Origin: Chlorobiota bacterium
GTDB taxonomy: Bacteria; Bacteroidota; Bacteroidia; Bacteroidales; F082
Length of the DNA stretch: 37,164 nucleotides
NCBI GenBank assembly: GCA_013151215.1
Contig: JAADIS010000154.1
Location: 1-37,164 of the forward strand
Direction of reading: 5' to 3'
Shown: positions 25,701 through 33,399 of the stretch, piece after piece
Layout of the letters: each line of letters opens with the position of its first letter
Position numbering within the stretch: the stretch's first letter is position 1
Position numbers and translations under genes: made by a program
The notes under the pieces: model-generated
Databases searched by the model: none
Told to the model about the DNA's origin: nothing
The model's input: the letters and a program-made list of their open reading frames with translations, nothing else

Positions 25701-26022
25701 CAAGGCATCCAATGGAATAGACTCCATAATTATCAAAAACAGGTTTGAATGTTGTGCCGTTATTTGTGGTTTTCCATATATGCCCGGACGCAGCTGCAAC
25801 ATAATACACACTGTGGTTATCGGGATTAACGGCAAAGTCGGCTATCCTGCCCGAGGTGAAGGCCGGCCCTATGCTCCTCCATTTGAGCCCGCTGAAAAGC
25901 GAGGATTCCACCTTGGGTTCTTTTTTGCCATTGTCCTTTTTCTTTTTTGCGTAAGAGGCATTTATCGCCAAAAGAAGGATTAAGCTGAGCAATGTTACTT
26001 TAATGTATTGAGTTTTGATCAT
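22741..26022 (-). CDS. Secreted sortilin/BNR-like multi-Asp-box protein (paralog 2)
   Basis: This 1093-residue protein has a signal peptide (MIKTQYIKVTLLSLILLLAI...YA), a lysine-rich stretch, and about eleven Asp-box repeats such as SVDGGASWENM, TSDGGKTWDKV, SDDRGNSWEVI and SLDGGKEWTKF. After 'LVIATFGRGFYVLDDYSSL' come a beta domain ('LPGKYSVEMSVFHNGEEKHL') and a helical tail. The propeller repeats resemble those of sialidases and VPS10/sortilin receptors. Function is unknown, and I see no catalytic site or T9SS tail. The number, order and spacing of the repeats equal those of the protein at 3358-6426, so the two arose by duplication. A strong terminator follows, then the ECF sigma operon. 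Confidence 0.85.
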   Translation of the reverse strand: MIKTQYIKVTLLSLILLLAINASYAKKKKDNGKKEPKVESSLFSGLKWRSIGPAFTSGRIADFAVNPDNHSVYYVAAASGHIWKTTNNGTTFKPVFDNYGVYSIGCLAMDPTNSEVIWAGTGENNHQRALGYGNGVYKSVDGGASWENMGLKESRQIGEIIIDPRNSDVVFVAAEGSAWGPGGDRGLYKTSDGGKTWDKVLDISENTGVANISFEPGNPDVIYAGAEQRRRRQFTKIGGGPESAFYKSRDGGKTWDKLKNGIPGVDKGGMEIVVSPANPDIVYVMFEASNDKGGFYRSTNRGGSFEKMSSHNSSGQYYSELVCDPKDENKVYSLETISQYTTDAGKTWKKVGNNKRHVDDHAMWIDPEHTTHFFIGGDGGVYESWDGGKTYLYKNNLPVTQFYRVGLDNTEPFYWVYGGTQDNNSLGGPSRNLKSGGVGSDEWVVTLGGDGFWQASEESNPDIVYSAYQYGNIYRYDRRSGEKIKVKPTPRKGELTYRWNWDAPFILSPFKDTRLYMGANKLFKSDDRGNSWEVISGDLTRNEDRNQFKVMGKYWPSDAVAKDISTSQWGTIVSLAESKLKEGLIYVGTDDGLIQITGDSGKTWAKVSSFPGIPEYTYVSDIYPSTFDENLVFASFNNTKSDDFKPYVLKSADKGRTWSSISSNLPENGSVHTIMQDPVNPDLLFAGTEFSFYFSLDGGKEWTKFANGLPDVAVRDIAVQQREKDLVIATFGRGFYVLDDYSSLRELNADKLKSEDAILFPVKDALMYVQEGSRYGTGSGIYQAKNPKFGAVFTYFIKDVPKSLKSERLKKEKELFKKGDPIPQPTKEILDKEKAERGPWLKFEIKNSTGDIVRSFYKKASKGINRAYWDLRYQNPGPVHLKDDKFNPTKNAGSSFRALPGKYSVEMSVFHNGEEKHLAGPVEFNAVVLDNTTLPAKDRAALDSFYKKVIDLWRVTNGAQEYFQSLQKKTAFIQQALQQSPQAGLELKNTANGLSHQLEDIKFLFDGTPAVASWEEVPPEQMPLSNRFDNIAFVAWQSTSEPTKTQLQNYKILMEEFPPVLEKLKAIDASLKGLETELDKLKAPYTPGRVPKF

Positions 26023-26091
26023 GATGTTGATTTTTAATGTGAAATGAAAAACATATTAAATTCTATTCGTCCATAAGTCTATTGTTCCCGG

Positions 26092-26928
26092 CTATGCGCC
26101 CCAAATTCTAATGGGGCTCAGCATGCTTAGATATAATACGACAGACAAAGCGAGCAAAATGCCCGATATCACCCAGTCGCAAATTGTGATCTCTATCTTT
26201 TTTGCTTCCATGTTCTTAATATCTTTCCCCTTATCATAAAAAAAAGGAAGCAGGATCAGGAAAGTGGGGACAGTGTTTATATGTATTCGTAAATCGAATG
26301 ATGAATGTGCGAAGGCAACGATCAGCAGCAAAGAAAAAAGCCATGGCAAAATTATCACAACAAGAACTGCCACTCCCCTGATATACAGTCCGGTTTTTTT
26401 CTTTTCGGGTAAGAGAAGGGAGAAAATGGTTGAATTTACCATGCCCAGCCTTATCATAATAAATGTGGTAATCGCAAGAGAGAAAATCATGGCAAGCATA
26501 TTGATCTTCATCCGCTCGGCGACATATACCAAACCGCTTTGGGCAATAAAATCATCGACAAAAAGCCCGAAGCATGCATTGAACGAGACTATGTTCATCC
26601 AGAGCAACAACAGAAAAAACGATATTTTCAGATTATTGATCAATAATAGAAGAGAGAGGCTTATTACGGCTATGGTCAAGGCGATCAAGGGCTTTGAAAG
26701 GAAGATCGTAACCTCCGCGTCATAAGTCCAGAGGGCGCTTCCCCTAAGTTGCTCGAAATAAACCCCCGATATGTCGAACCATGCCCCTATATCGAAATCG
26801 TAGGAGAAATACAAGACGGCATAGTTCCCGACAAAGAAAATAAGCAAATAAGAAAACAATACGGCAACAGTGGATATCACCATCATTTTCATATAACCGC
26901 TCAAATTAAAATTCTTCGTTAAACCCAT
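26092..26928 (-). CDS. Multi-pass membrane protein of unknown function
   Basis: I do not recognise this family. From ATG at 26928 it is 278 residues with about seven hydrophobic helices (for example 'ISTVAVLFSYLLIFFVGNYA', 'LALTIAVISLSLLLLI'-like, 'VAVLVVIILPWLFSLLLIVA' and a C-terminal 'GILLALSVVLYLSMLSPIRI'). A TTG at 26958 would add ten residues, but a -7 promoter box (TACTTTTG, 26963-26956) covers that codon, which favours the ATG. It is divergent from the first T9SS cargo gene and lies 70 bp upstream of the second Asp-box gene, so the two minus-strand genes may be co-transcribed. It has no motif that suggests an enzyme or transporter class. Confidence 0.6.
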   Translation of the reverse strand: MGLTKNFNLSGYMKMMVISTVAVLFSYLLIFFVGNYAVLYFSYDFDIGAWFDISGVYFEQLRGSALWTYDAEVTIFLSKPLIALTIAVISLSLLLLINNLKISFFLLLLWMNIVSFNACFGLFVDDFIAQSGLVYVAERMKINMLAMIFSLAITTFIMIRLGMVNSTIFSLLLPEKKKTGLYIRGVAVLVVIILPWLFSLLLIVAFAHSSFDLRIHINTVPTFLILLPFFYDKGKDIKNMEAKKIEITICDWVISGILLALSVVLYLSMLSPIRIWGA

Positions 26929-26955
26929 AAAAACAGGGGCTTGGTTGATTTTTAA

Positions 26956-26963
26956 CAAAAGTA
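26956..26963 (-). promoter_or_regulatory. -7 box for the membrane-protein gene
   Basis: TACTTTTG on the minus strand (CAAAAGTA on the plus) fits TAnnTTTG and lies 27 bp before the ATG at 26928. No good -33 element is seen at the expected distance. Confidence 0.4.
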
Positions 26964-26993
26964 ATAAAAATAACGTTTATTTACTTTTCAAGT

Positions 26994-27021
26994 GCAACCA
27001 ATAATAGCATCCTATGTCTTA
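26994..27021 (+). promoter_or_regulatory. ECF-sigma-like promoter before T9SS cargo gene 1
   Basis: GCAACC (26994-26999) and GTCTTA (27016-27021) are separated by exactly 16 bases. The same pair with the same spacing precedes the tandem paralog at 29304-29331. AAC-containing -35 and GTC-containing -10 elements with about 16-bp spacing are typical of ECF sigma promoters. The start codon is 78 bp downstream. No TAnnTTTG promoter is visible for this gene. Confidence 0.6.
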
Positions 27022-27099
27022 ATATAACAATTGCTGTCCAACTATTTTTAGTTGAATTGATAGTGAACATTATTAATAACCATTAAATAATTTTTTAGC

Positions 27100-29088
27100 A
27101 TGAAAAAAATATTACTTTTTGCTTTGGCCTTGGGTATGGGGTTTAGCACCATAGCCCAAAAAGCCTACAAATTTAAGATTGACACGAGAGAGCAGAAAAG
27201 AATCGAGGCTCCTGCCAACGGCATTGAACCTGTAAGTTCGGCTGCCGTAACCAAATCAGAGGTAAAATCGAGGATTATCACTCCTTCCGACAGGGATGCA
27301 CAGGTTGTAAACATAGTTCCCATAGGAACTGCGGCCAACGCTTATGGCTGGGGATTTGCGGGCGGACAAGAGTCGTTGATACCTGTTAGGCCCGATCTAA
27401 ACACAATTGCGGTAATACACCGCATGGGCGGGGACGAGGACCCGGGCGGATACTCAGGTGACCTGGGGTATGATATTTCAACCGATGGTGGCCTGACCTG
27501 GAAAACTCAAACCGAATTCTGGATTGCGACAGAAAACGATGGTGGCGATTATTATAAAGATGCTGCAAGATACCCGAACGCAGGCCTGTTCAAACCTGAG
27601 GGCGGCGATACCTATCTTACTTTTTTTGCCCCCATCTTATGGGGCTCCAACGGTGGTTGGGGAGGATATGGCTTTGGCGTTGCCAATACGGTCGATACCT
27701 CAAAACACACTAAGAACATGCTTGTATATCCTGACCAGACAGATATGATGCTTGCCATTCCCGGAGGCTACTTCCTTACTAGTCAAGGACTTTCTATTGC
27801 CGTTGACGATGATCAGGATATTGACGCTACTTCGTACAATGGTAATTTAATTATCACTAAAGGATATTGGAACGCCGACACTCAGGATTTCGACTATGCT
27901 TTAGAAAGCCTTGATGCACCTATGGATATCTCGGACGGCCCGGCCGATATCAAAGTTGCTTTTTCCCCCGACGGACAAACAGGATATATTTCTACCTTGG
28001 GCAATGACGGGGAAGCCACTCAGCAAAGCGGTTACAGCAACTATTATCCGATTTATTGGAAGACTACAGATGCCGGTCAAAGCTGGGAAGGCCCATTCTT
28101 CATCCAGCTTGACGGATCCAACGGTATCGAGGGCATCGTTTATGACCACCTTACCGACCAGTTGATCGCAGATCTTTTTGAAGCCCCTGTCCCTGCCCGC
28201 GAAGATATTTCTTATACTACTTCTTTTGATCATGATATTGTTGTTGACGCAAACGGGAATCTGCATATTGCCGTAATAATAGGGCCAACAGGCACCGACC
28301 CACAGTCTATCGTTTCAGCAAAAGGTTATATAGCAGCTGTTGATTTATTTACTACTGATGGCGGCACTTCCTGGTATGTTGAGGAAATGGGGCGCCCTGC
28401 TACCTTCCGCGGCACGTTCGGCGACATCTCGGAAGACAATAGAATTAGGATCACATCAAACGAATCTGCTGATAAAATATTTATTTCATGGCTGGATACC
28501 GATGTTGAAGATGCTGTTGACAACGACAAGCCCAATTTGTGGTGCCGCGGTTTCGAGCCGGCCACTTATCTGAAAACCAAAGACGGCTCAGGAGTTGACG
28601 GCCCTACGAACGTAACATTGTTCTCGGCAGGAATGTGGCAGGCTTACATGGGACAAGCCTCAAAAGTTTGTTTTACAAGTGGCGACACTTATACTATTCC
28701 TTTTGTTTACGAAGACATGGACCCCACCGACCCTGTTGCTGCCGTCAGGTTCCAGTATATTACGGATTTTTCTTTCTCCGATGCTGATTTCACCATTCAG
28801 GGCGTTGACGAATCCATGAGCGAAAGCAATATAGGCAGCGTCTCGCAAAACTACCCCAATCCCTTCGGCAAGCAAACTTATGTCAACGTCAGCTTGACTG
28901 AAGGTGCTGACTTGAGCCTTGAGGTCTTTACGCTTACCGGACAGAGGGTAGCAACAAGGAATTATGGCTATATGACCAATGGCAGCCATACCTTGACCAT
29001 CGATGGCGCCAACCTTGTACCTGGAGTGTATTTTTACACGGTCATCTCAGGATATGACAAAGTTACACGAAAAATGATTGTTGAATAA
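27100..29088 (+). CDS. Secreted beta-propeller-like protein with type A T9SS tail (tandem copy 1)
   Basis: The 662-residue protein has a signal peptide (MKKILLFALALGMGFSTIA-Q) and a short linker. A large beta-rich domain follows, with Asp-box-like repeats ('DISTDGGLTWKTQ', 'TTDAGQSWEGPFF', 'FTTDGGTSWYVEE'). A sorting tail of about 80 residues begins near 'GSVSQNYPNPFGKQTYV' and continues 'LSLEVFTLTGQRVATRNYG', 'GSHTLTIDGANLVPGVYFY' and 'KVTRKMIVE'. This is the classical type A T9SS signal, so the protein is carried across the outer membrane and probably attached to the cell surface. No function for the body can be given; 'HRMGGDEDPGGYSGDLGYD' is a striking conserved segment. The next gene is a close paralog with nearly the same length. 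A long hairpin follows the stop. Confidence 0.85.
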   Translation: MKKILLFALALGMGFSTIAQKAYKFKIDTREQKRIEAPANGIEPVSSAAVTKSEVKSRIITPSDRDAQVVNIVPIGTAANAYGWGFAGGQESLIPVRPDLNTIAVIHRMGGDEDPGGYSGDLGYDISTDGGLTWKTQTEFWIATENDGGDYYKDAARYPNAGLFKPEGGDTYLTFFAPILWGSNGGWGGYGFGVANTVDTSKHTKNMLVYPDQTDMMLAIPGGYFLTSQGLSIAVDDDQDIDATSYNGNLIITKGYWNADTQDFDYALESLDAPMDISDGPADIKVAFSPDGQTGYISTLGNDGEATQQSGYSNYYPIYWKTTDAGQSWEGPFFIQLDGSNGIEGIVYDHLTDQLIADLFEAPVPAREDISYTTSFDHDIVVDANGNLHIAVIIGPTGTDPQSIVSAKGYIAAVDLFTTDGGTSWYVEEMGRPATFRGTFGDISEDNRIRITSNESADKIFISWLDTDVEDAVDNDKPNLWCRGFEPATYLKTKDGSGVDGPTNVTLFSAGMWQAYMGQASKVCFTSGDTYTIPFVYEDMDPTDPVAAVRFQYITDFSFSDADFTIQGVDESMSESNIGSVSQNYPNPFGKQTYVNVSLTEGADLSLEVFTLTGQRVATRNYGYMTNGSHTLTIDGANLVPGVYFYTVISGYDKVTRKMIVE

Positions 29089-29101
29089 TGCTTTTTTCAA
29101 T

Positions 29102-29139
29102 TTAGTTTGCCCCAACACTTTGTGCTTGGGGCAAACTAA
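29102..29139 (+). terminator. Long hairpin after T9SS cargo gene 1
   Basis: TTAGTTTGCCCCAA (29102-29115) and TTGGGGCAAACTAA (29126-29139) form a perfect 14-bp stem, extended inside by CAC/GTG. There is no good T-run after it, so it may be a terminator or a 3' stabilising structure. Confidence 0.55.
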
Positions 29140-29303
29140 TTGTAAATCTACTGTTTATATCGATATATAAGCCTTTAACATAAAATCTGGCAAGGCCCTT
29201 AAAACTAAACCAATCAATCACATGCTTACTACCTAATATCTTACTTGCCGCGATTATTTATAATCAAGCACGTTATTTAACATTTTTCTTAACAAAGCTG
29301 CTT

Positions 29304-29331
29304 GCAACCATATTATTGCGTTGATGTCTTA
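29304..29331 (+). promoter_or_regulatory. ECF-sigma-like promoter before T9SS cargo gene 2
   Basis: GCAACC (29304-29309), 16 bases, then GTCTTA (29326-29331). The flanks also agree with the copy at 26994: a T before and an A after the first element, AT before the second, and TAT one base after it. It lies 134 bp before the ATG at 29466. Confidence 0.6.
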
Positions 29332-29383
29332 GTATTTGTAAGCACAAATATATTTTGACACTTAAAATTAATTGGATTATTAA

Positions 29384-29412
29384 TTGTAAGTTTCGGAATA
29401 ATAGTATATTTG
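29384..29412 (+). promoter_or_regulatory. Bacteroidota-type promoter before T9SS cargo gene 2
   Basis: TTG at 29384-29386 and TATATTTG at 29405-29412 are 18 bases apart and fit the -33/-7 consensus. This gene therefore seems to have a primary promoter in addition to the ECF-like one. Confidence 0.55.
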
Positions 29413-29465
29413 TTGCTTCAAAAAAAATAGAAAGTAAACCTTTGTTTAATTAAATGTTATTTAAA

Positions 29466-31454
29466 ATGAAAAAAATCTTACTAATTGTTTTGGCTTTGGG
29501 CATGGGCGCGAGCACCATGGCACAACAAGCCTACAAGTTCAAAATCGACACCAAAGAGCAAAAACGGATTGATGCCCCTAAAATTGGCATTGAGCCAATT
29601 AAAACTTTGGCGATTACTAGATCCGATGTCCAATCAGCAATGATCGCACCTACCGATCGTGATGTAAACATTGTAACTATTATCCCTACGGGAACCGCAG
29701 CAAACGCATACGGCTGGGGTTATGGCGGAGGACAGCAATCCCTTACTCCAGTCAGGAACGACCTTAACACAATTGCCATTATTCACCGCATGGGCGGCGA
29801 CCAGGATCCCGGTGGCTATTCCGGGGATATGGGTTATGATATTTCAACCGATGGAGGAATGACCTGGATAACCCAAACCGAATTTTGGATTGCTGTTGAA
29901 AATGACGGCGGAACATATTTTAAAGATGCTGCACGTTATCCGAATGCCGGATTATATAAGCCTGAAGGTGGCGACCTCCGCCTGGTGTACGATATGCCCA
30001 TACTCTGGGGTTCCAATGGAGGCTGGGGCGGTTATGGCCTTGGTGTTGTCAATACAGTTGACACTTCGGATCATACCAGGAATATGTTCACATATCCCGA
30101 AAATTCAGATTTCTGGATGGGTGTTCCTTCCGGTTATGCTTTGTCCGGCCAGGGATTATCACTTGGCGTGGATTTAGATTATGATATCGACGGCACAACC
30201 TATAACGACCAGCTAATCTTGACAAAAGGTTATTGGGACGATGGCGCACAGGATTTCGTTTTCTCACAGGAAGGCTTGGACGCAACATTTGATGTTTCCG
30301 TAACTTCAGCTGATGAAAAAGTTGCGTTTTCTGCTGACGGGCAAATCGGATATATCTGTACTCTTGCCAACGACGGTCAAGCCACACAACAAAGTGGATA
30401 TAGCAACTGGTATCCTGTTTATTGGAAATCGACCGATGCAGGTGAGTCATGGGACGGCCCATTCTTTATCCAGCTTGACGGCCCTGACGGCATTGGCGGC
30501 ATTGTTTACCACCATCTCACTGACCAGTTAATTGCGGATTTATTCGAGCCGCCGGTACCAACGCGCGAGGAGATTTCCTATACAACTGCCTTCGACCACG
30601 ATATTGCCGTTGACAATAACGGAAACCTGCACATTGGCGTTATTATCGGGCCAACAGGCTCCGACCCTCAGTCAATTATTACGGCAAATGGTTATCTTGC
30701 AGCAGTTGACCTGTTTACCGATGACGGTGGCACTACCTGGTATGTCGAGGAAATGGGCCGTCCGGCAACTTTCCGCGGTACTTTTGGCGATTTAACCGAA
30801 GATAACAGAATCAGGATCACTTCAACTCCCTCAGGAGATAAGATGTTCATTTCTTGGTTGGACACCGACATTGAAGATGCAACGGACAACGACAAACCAA
30901 ACTTATGGTGTCGCGGATTCGACTTCTCTTCATATATGAAAACACAAGATGCCTCAGGAAATGACGCACCGACTAATGTAACATTGTTCTCGGCAGGTAT
31001 GTGGCAGGCCTATTTTGGTCAGGCATCAAAATACTGCTTTGTAAATGGCGATACTTATACTATTCCTTTTGTTTATGAAGGCATGGATCCTACTGATCCA
31101 GTTCAACCGGTTACTTTCCAGTATATTCAGGACTTTGCTTTCTCAGATGCTGATTTTACCGTACAAAGTGTTAATGACCTTGCCGAGACAAATAATATAG
31201 GAAGCGTTTCGCAAAACTTCCCTAATCCTTTCAACAAAGAATCTTATGTTACTGTTAACCTCACCAAAGGCACAAACCTTAGCCTTGAGGTTTATACTTT
31301 AACAGGACAAAGGGTGGTTGCCAAGGATTATGGTTATACTACCAATGGCACGCATACATTGACCATTAATGCCGCCAACCTTACTTCGGGAGTTTATTTT
31401 TATACTGTAACCGCAGGTGAAAATAAAGTTACCAAGAAAATGATCGTTGAATAA
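29466..31454 (+). CDS. Secreted beta-propeller-like protein with type A T9SS tail (tandem copy 2)
   Basis: From ATG at 29466 (MKKILLIVLALGMGASTMA-Q) the product has 662 residues, the same as copy 1. An ATG four codons upstream is less likely because it spoils the match to copy 1. The bodies align without large gaps: 'ANAYGWGYGGGQQSLTPV', 'HRMGGDQDPGGYSGDMGYD', 'WGSNGGWGGYGLGVVNTVD' and 'DNDKPNLWCRGF' are shared nearly word for word. The Asp-box-like repeats ('DISTDGGMTW', 'STDAGESWDGPFF', 'FTDDGGTTWYVEE') and the sorting tail ('GSVSQNFPNPFNKESYV' to 'KVTKKMIVE') are kept. It is therefore a surface-exported T9SS cargo made by tandem duplication. Function is unknown. A perfect terminator follows. 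Confidence 0.85.
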   Translation: MKKILLIVLALGMGASTMAQQAYKFKIDTKEQKRIDAPKIGIEPIKTLAITRSDVQSAMIAPTDRDVNIVTIIPTGTAANAYGWGYGGGQQSLTPVRNDLNTIAIIHRMGGDQDPGGYSGDMGYDISTDGGMTWITQTEFWIAVENDGGTYFKDAARYPNAGLYKPEGGDLRLVYDMPILWGSNGGWGGYGLGVVNTVDTSDHTRNMFTYPENSDFWMGVPSGYALSGQGLSLGVDLDYDIDGTTYNDQLILTKGYWDDGAQDFVFSQEGLDATFDVSVTSADEKVAFSADGQIGYICTLANDGQATQQSGYSNWYPVYWKSTDAGESWDGPFFIQLDGPDGIGGIVYHHLTDQLIADLFEPPVPTREEISYTTAFDHDIAVDNNGNLHIGVIIGPTGSDPQSIITANGYLAAVDLFTDDGGTTWYVEEMGRPATFRGTFGDLTEDNRIRITSTPSGDKMFISWLDTDIEDATDNDKPNLWCRGFDFSSYMKTQDASGNDAPTNVTLFSAGMWQAYFGQASKYCFVNGDTYTIPFVYEGMDPTDPVQPVTFQYIQDFAFSDADFTVQSVNDLAETNNIGSVSQNFPNPFNKESYVTVNLTKGTNLSLEVYTLTGQRVVAKDYGYTTNGTHTLTINAANLTSGVYFYTVTAGENKVTKKMIVE

Positions 31455-31473
31455 ATAATATTCAAATAGAGTT

Positions 31474-31509
31474 AAAAAGCCGTCTTGCCTCAGGCAAGAC
31501 GGCTTTTTT
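31474..31509 (+). terminator. Strong intrinsic terminator after T9SS cargo gene 2
   Basis: AAAAAGCCGTCTTGCC (31474-31489) pairs perfectly with GGCAAGACGGCTTTTT (31493-31508) around a TCA loop, with T-runs on both strands. It ends the cargo transcript and may act in both directions. Confidence 0.9.
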
Positions 31510-31584
31510 GTTGTAGGGAATGGGATAGGGGAAATCGGGAAATGGAAGCTTAAGGACAATATTATTAGCGTGCCTAAGTTTTTA

Positions 31585-31592
31585 TAAATTTG
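31585..31592 (+). promoter_or_regulatory. -7 box for the GtrA-family gene
   Basis: TAAATTTG matches TAnnTTTG and lies 68 bp before the ATG. No convincing -33 TTTG is visible. Confidence 0.4.
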
Positions 31593-31660
31593 CAGCCGTG
31601 GATTTTTTACCACAAGGCAATAGGAACTAAGGATGTTTCTTTTTCAAATTCAAATTACTT

Positions 31661-32083
31661 ATGACAGATTTCTTCACACGGGAGTTAATTCAAAAATTCA
31701 TAAAGTTTGGCCTAGTAGGGTTCTCGGGTCTGTTTGTCGATTTCGGAATAACCTGGCTTAGCAAGGAAAAGATTGGGGTACCAAAATATCTTGCCAATGC
31801 CATTGGGTTTTCTTCGGCAGCCACAACCAATTATTTTTTGAACAGGACATGGACGTTTGAAAGCACCAACCCGGAAGTAATGGTAGAATACAGCGAGTTT
31901 TTCATGATATCGATGATAGGCCTAGCTGTAAACACACTGATTTTATACATTCTGGTAAGCAAGTTTAAATGGAATTTTTACTTGTCTAAGGTATTTGCGA
32001 TCGGAATCGTTACCATATGGAATTTCTTCGCAAATGCTTTTATTACCTTTAACCCAACAAGCTTAACGGCCTTTTTGTTTTGA
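31661..32083 (+). CDS. GtrA-like family membrane protein
   Basis: The 140-residue protein has four membrane helices and the GtrA pattern: 'IQKFIKFGLVGFSGLFVDFG' at the start, 'LANAIGFSSAATTNYFLNRT' followed by 'WTF' in the middle, and 'NFFANAFITF' at the end. GtrA-like proteins are thought to help move undecaprenyl-linked sugars across the inner membrane for glycan decoration. No glycosyltransferase lies next to it, so its substrate is open. Its last 21 bp overlap the end of purA on the other strand, leaving no space for a conventional terminator between them. Confidence 0.85.
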   Translation: MTDFFTRELIQKFIKFGLVGFSGLFVDFGITWLSKEKIGVPKYLANAIGFSSAATTNYFLNRTWTFESTNPEVMVEYSEFFMISMIGLAVNTLILYILVSKFKWNFYLSKVFAIGIVTIWNFFANAFITFNPTSLTAFLF

Positions 32084-33379
32084 TGGCGCTACTATGGTCT
32101 CGCTCCTGTCGGGGCCGATTGAGATAATGTTTACCGGTACATTGGTTTCGGTTTCAACAAATTTTACATACTCGGCAAGTGCTTTTGGGAACTGCGAATA
32201 CTCCTTGATTTCCGACAATTCTTGCTTCCAGCCATTGAAGGATTTATAAACAGGCTTGAAATCGGTATCTTCCATGCTGAATTCAAATGGGACTTCTGTT
32301 GTTGCCTCGCCATTGGCCTTATAATTAACACCGATATTTATCTTGTCGAAAGCGTTAAGCACATCGGCTTTCATCATTATCAGGTCGGTAACGCCGTTGA
32401 GCATAATTGCATATTTTAGGGCAGGCAGGTCGAGCCACCCGCACCTTCTCGGGCGCCCTGTGGTAGCCCCGAATTCATTGCCTGTTTTCCTGAGCTCCGC
32501 ACCGTCGGCATCAAAAAGCTCGGTAGGGAAGGGGCCGCTTCCGACGCGTGTGCAATAAGCTTTGAAAATGCCGAAGACCTTCCCTATTTTCGAAGGGGGA
32601 ATTCCTAAGCCGTTGCAAACCCCGGCAGATGTAGTATTTGAGGAAGTTACGAAAGGGTAAGAGCCGAAATCTATATCGAGCATGGTTCCCTGGGCTCCTT
32701 CGGCAAGTATTTTTTTGCCTTCGGCAAGAGCATTGTTAAGGAAGTACTCACTATTGATTTTATCAAGGCTTTTCAATGTCCCGAGGGCGTTCATCCATTG
32801 TTGTTCATATTCCTCGAATTTAAAGCCTTCGAATACAAAGTCGTTTATATCGGCATCGAACTGGCGTATAATATCAAGATGCCGTTTCCGGGCTTTTTGA
32901 TAGCGACCCTCGAATTCTTCCGATTCGATATCACCGACCCTTAGTCCGCTCCTGGAAACCTTGTCGGTATAAGTAGGCCCGATGCCCTTGAGCGTGGAGC
33001 CGATTTTATCCTTGCCCTTTGCTTGCTCATAAACGGCATCGAGCAGGCGATGTGTAGGCATGATCAGGTGTGCTTTGCGCGACACCAAAAGATTTTTACC
33101 TACTTCGACCCCTCCGTCAGTGAGCTTCTTGATTTCCGATCTTAAAATAAAGGGATCGATAATGACACCGTTCCCGATTACGTTTATGGATTTCTTGATG
33201 AAGATACCAGAGGGTATAGTGTGCAGGACAAACTTTTTTCCCTCGAACTCAATGGTATGCCCTGCATTAGGGCCACCTTGAAAACGGGCAACGATATCGT
33301 AACGGGGAGTCAAGACATCAACAATTTTCCCTTTGCCCTCGTCGCCCCACTGGAGGCCTAATAAAACGTCAACTTTCAT
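32063..33379 (-). CDS. purA: Adenylosuccinate synthase
   Basis: The 438-residue enzyme makes adenylosuccinate from IMP, aspartate and GTP, the committed step to AMP. The N-terminus 'MKVDVLLGLQWGDEGKGK' carries the GTP loop and catalytic Asp, with the catalytic His in 'GPNAGHTIEF' (about 41). 'GSTLKGIGPTYTDKVSR', 'EGAQGTMLDIDFGSYPFVTSS' split around its centre, and 'TTGRPRRCGWLD' are further family marks. It is downstream of fur and spoT on the same strand. Alarmones of the (p)ppGpp type inhibit PurA in E. coli, which gives the neighbourhood a metabolic logic. A promoter and a terminator-like hairpin lie in the 105 bp before the start. Confidence 0.96.
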   Translation of the reverse strand: MKVDVLLGLQWGDEGKGKIVDVLTPRYDIVARFQGGPNAGHTIEFEGKKFVLHTIPSGIFIKKSINVIGNGVIIDPFILRSEIKKLTDGGVEVGKNLLVSRKAHLIMPTHRLLDAVYEQAKGKDKIGSTLKGIGPTYTDKVSRSGLRVGDIESEEFEGRYQKARKRHLDIIRQFDADINDFVFEGFKFEEYEQQWMNALGTLKSLDKINSEYFLNNALAEGKKILAEGAQGTMLDIDFGSYPFVTSSNTTSAGVCNGLGIPPSKIGKVFGIFKAYCTRVGSGPFPTELFDADGAELRKTGNEFGATTGRPRRCGWLDLPALKYAIMLNGVTDLIMMKADVLNAFDKINIGVNYKANGEATTEVPFEFSMEDTDFKPVYKSFNGWKQELSEIKEYSQFPKALAEYVKFVETETNVPVNIISIGPDRSETIVAPSKQKGR

Positions 33380-33399
33380 TTCAAAAAGGTTTATGCATT

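Noticed and set aside
25339-25983. 214-codon plus-strand frame
   Set aside because: It lies wholly opposite the second Asp-box gene; the sense strand has repeats and a signal peptide, and the antisense product is unlike a natural protein.
22741-26022. Asp-box repeats taken as DNA repeats or a CRISPR-like array
   Set aside because: They recur as degenerate protein motifs at uneven distances; the DNA is not repeated exactly and no spacers exist.
26264-26725. 153-codon plus-strand frame
   Set aside because: It is antisense to the membrane-protein gene, whose helices are convincing.
26929-26958. TTG start giving ten more residues on the membrane protein
   Set aside because: A -7 promoter box overlaps that codon, so transcription would begin after it.
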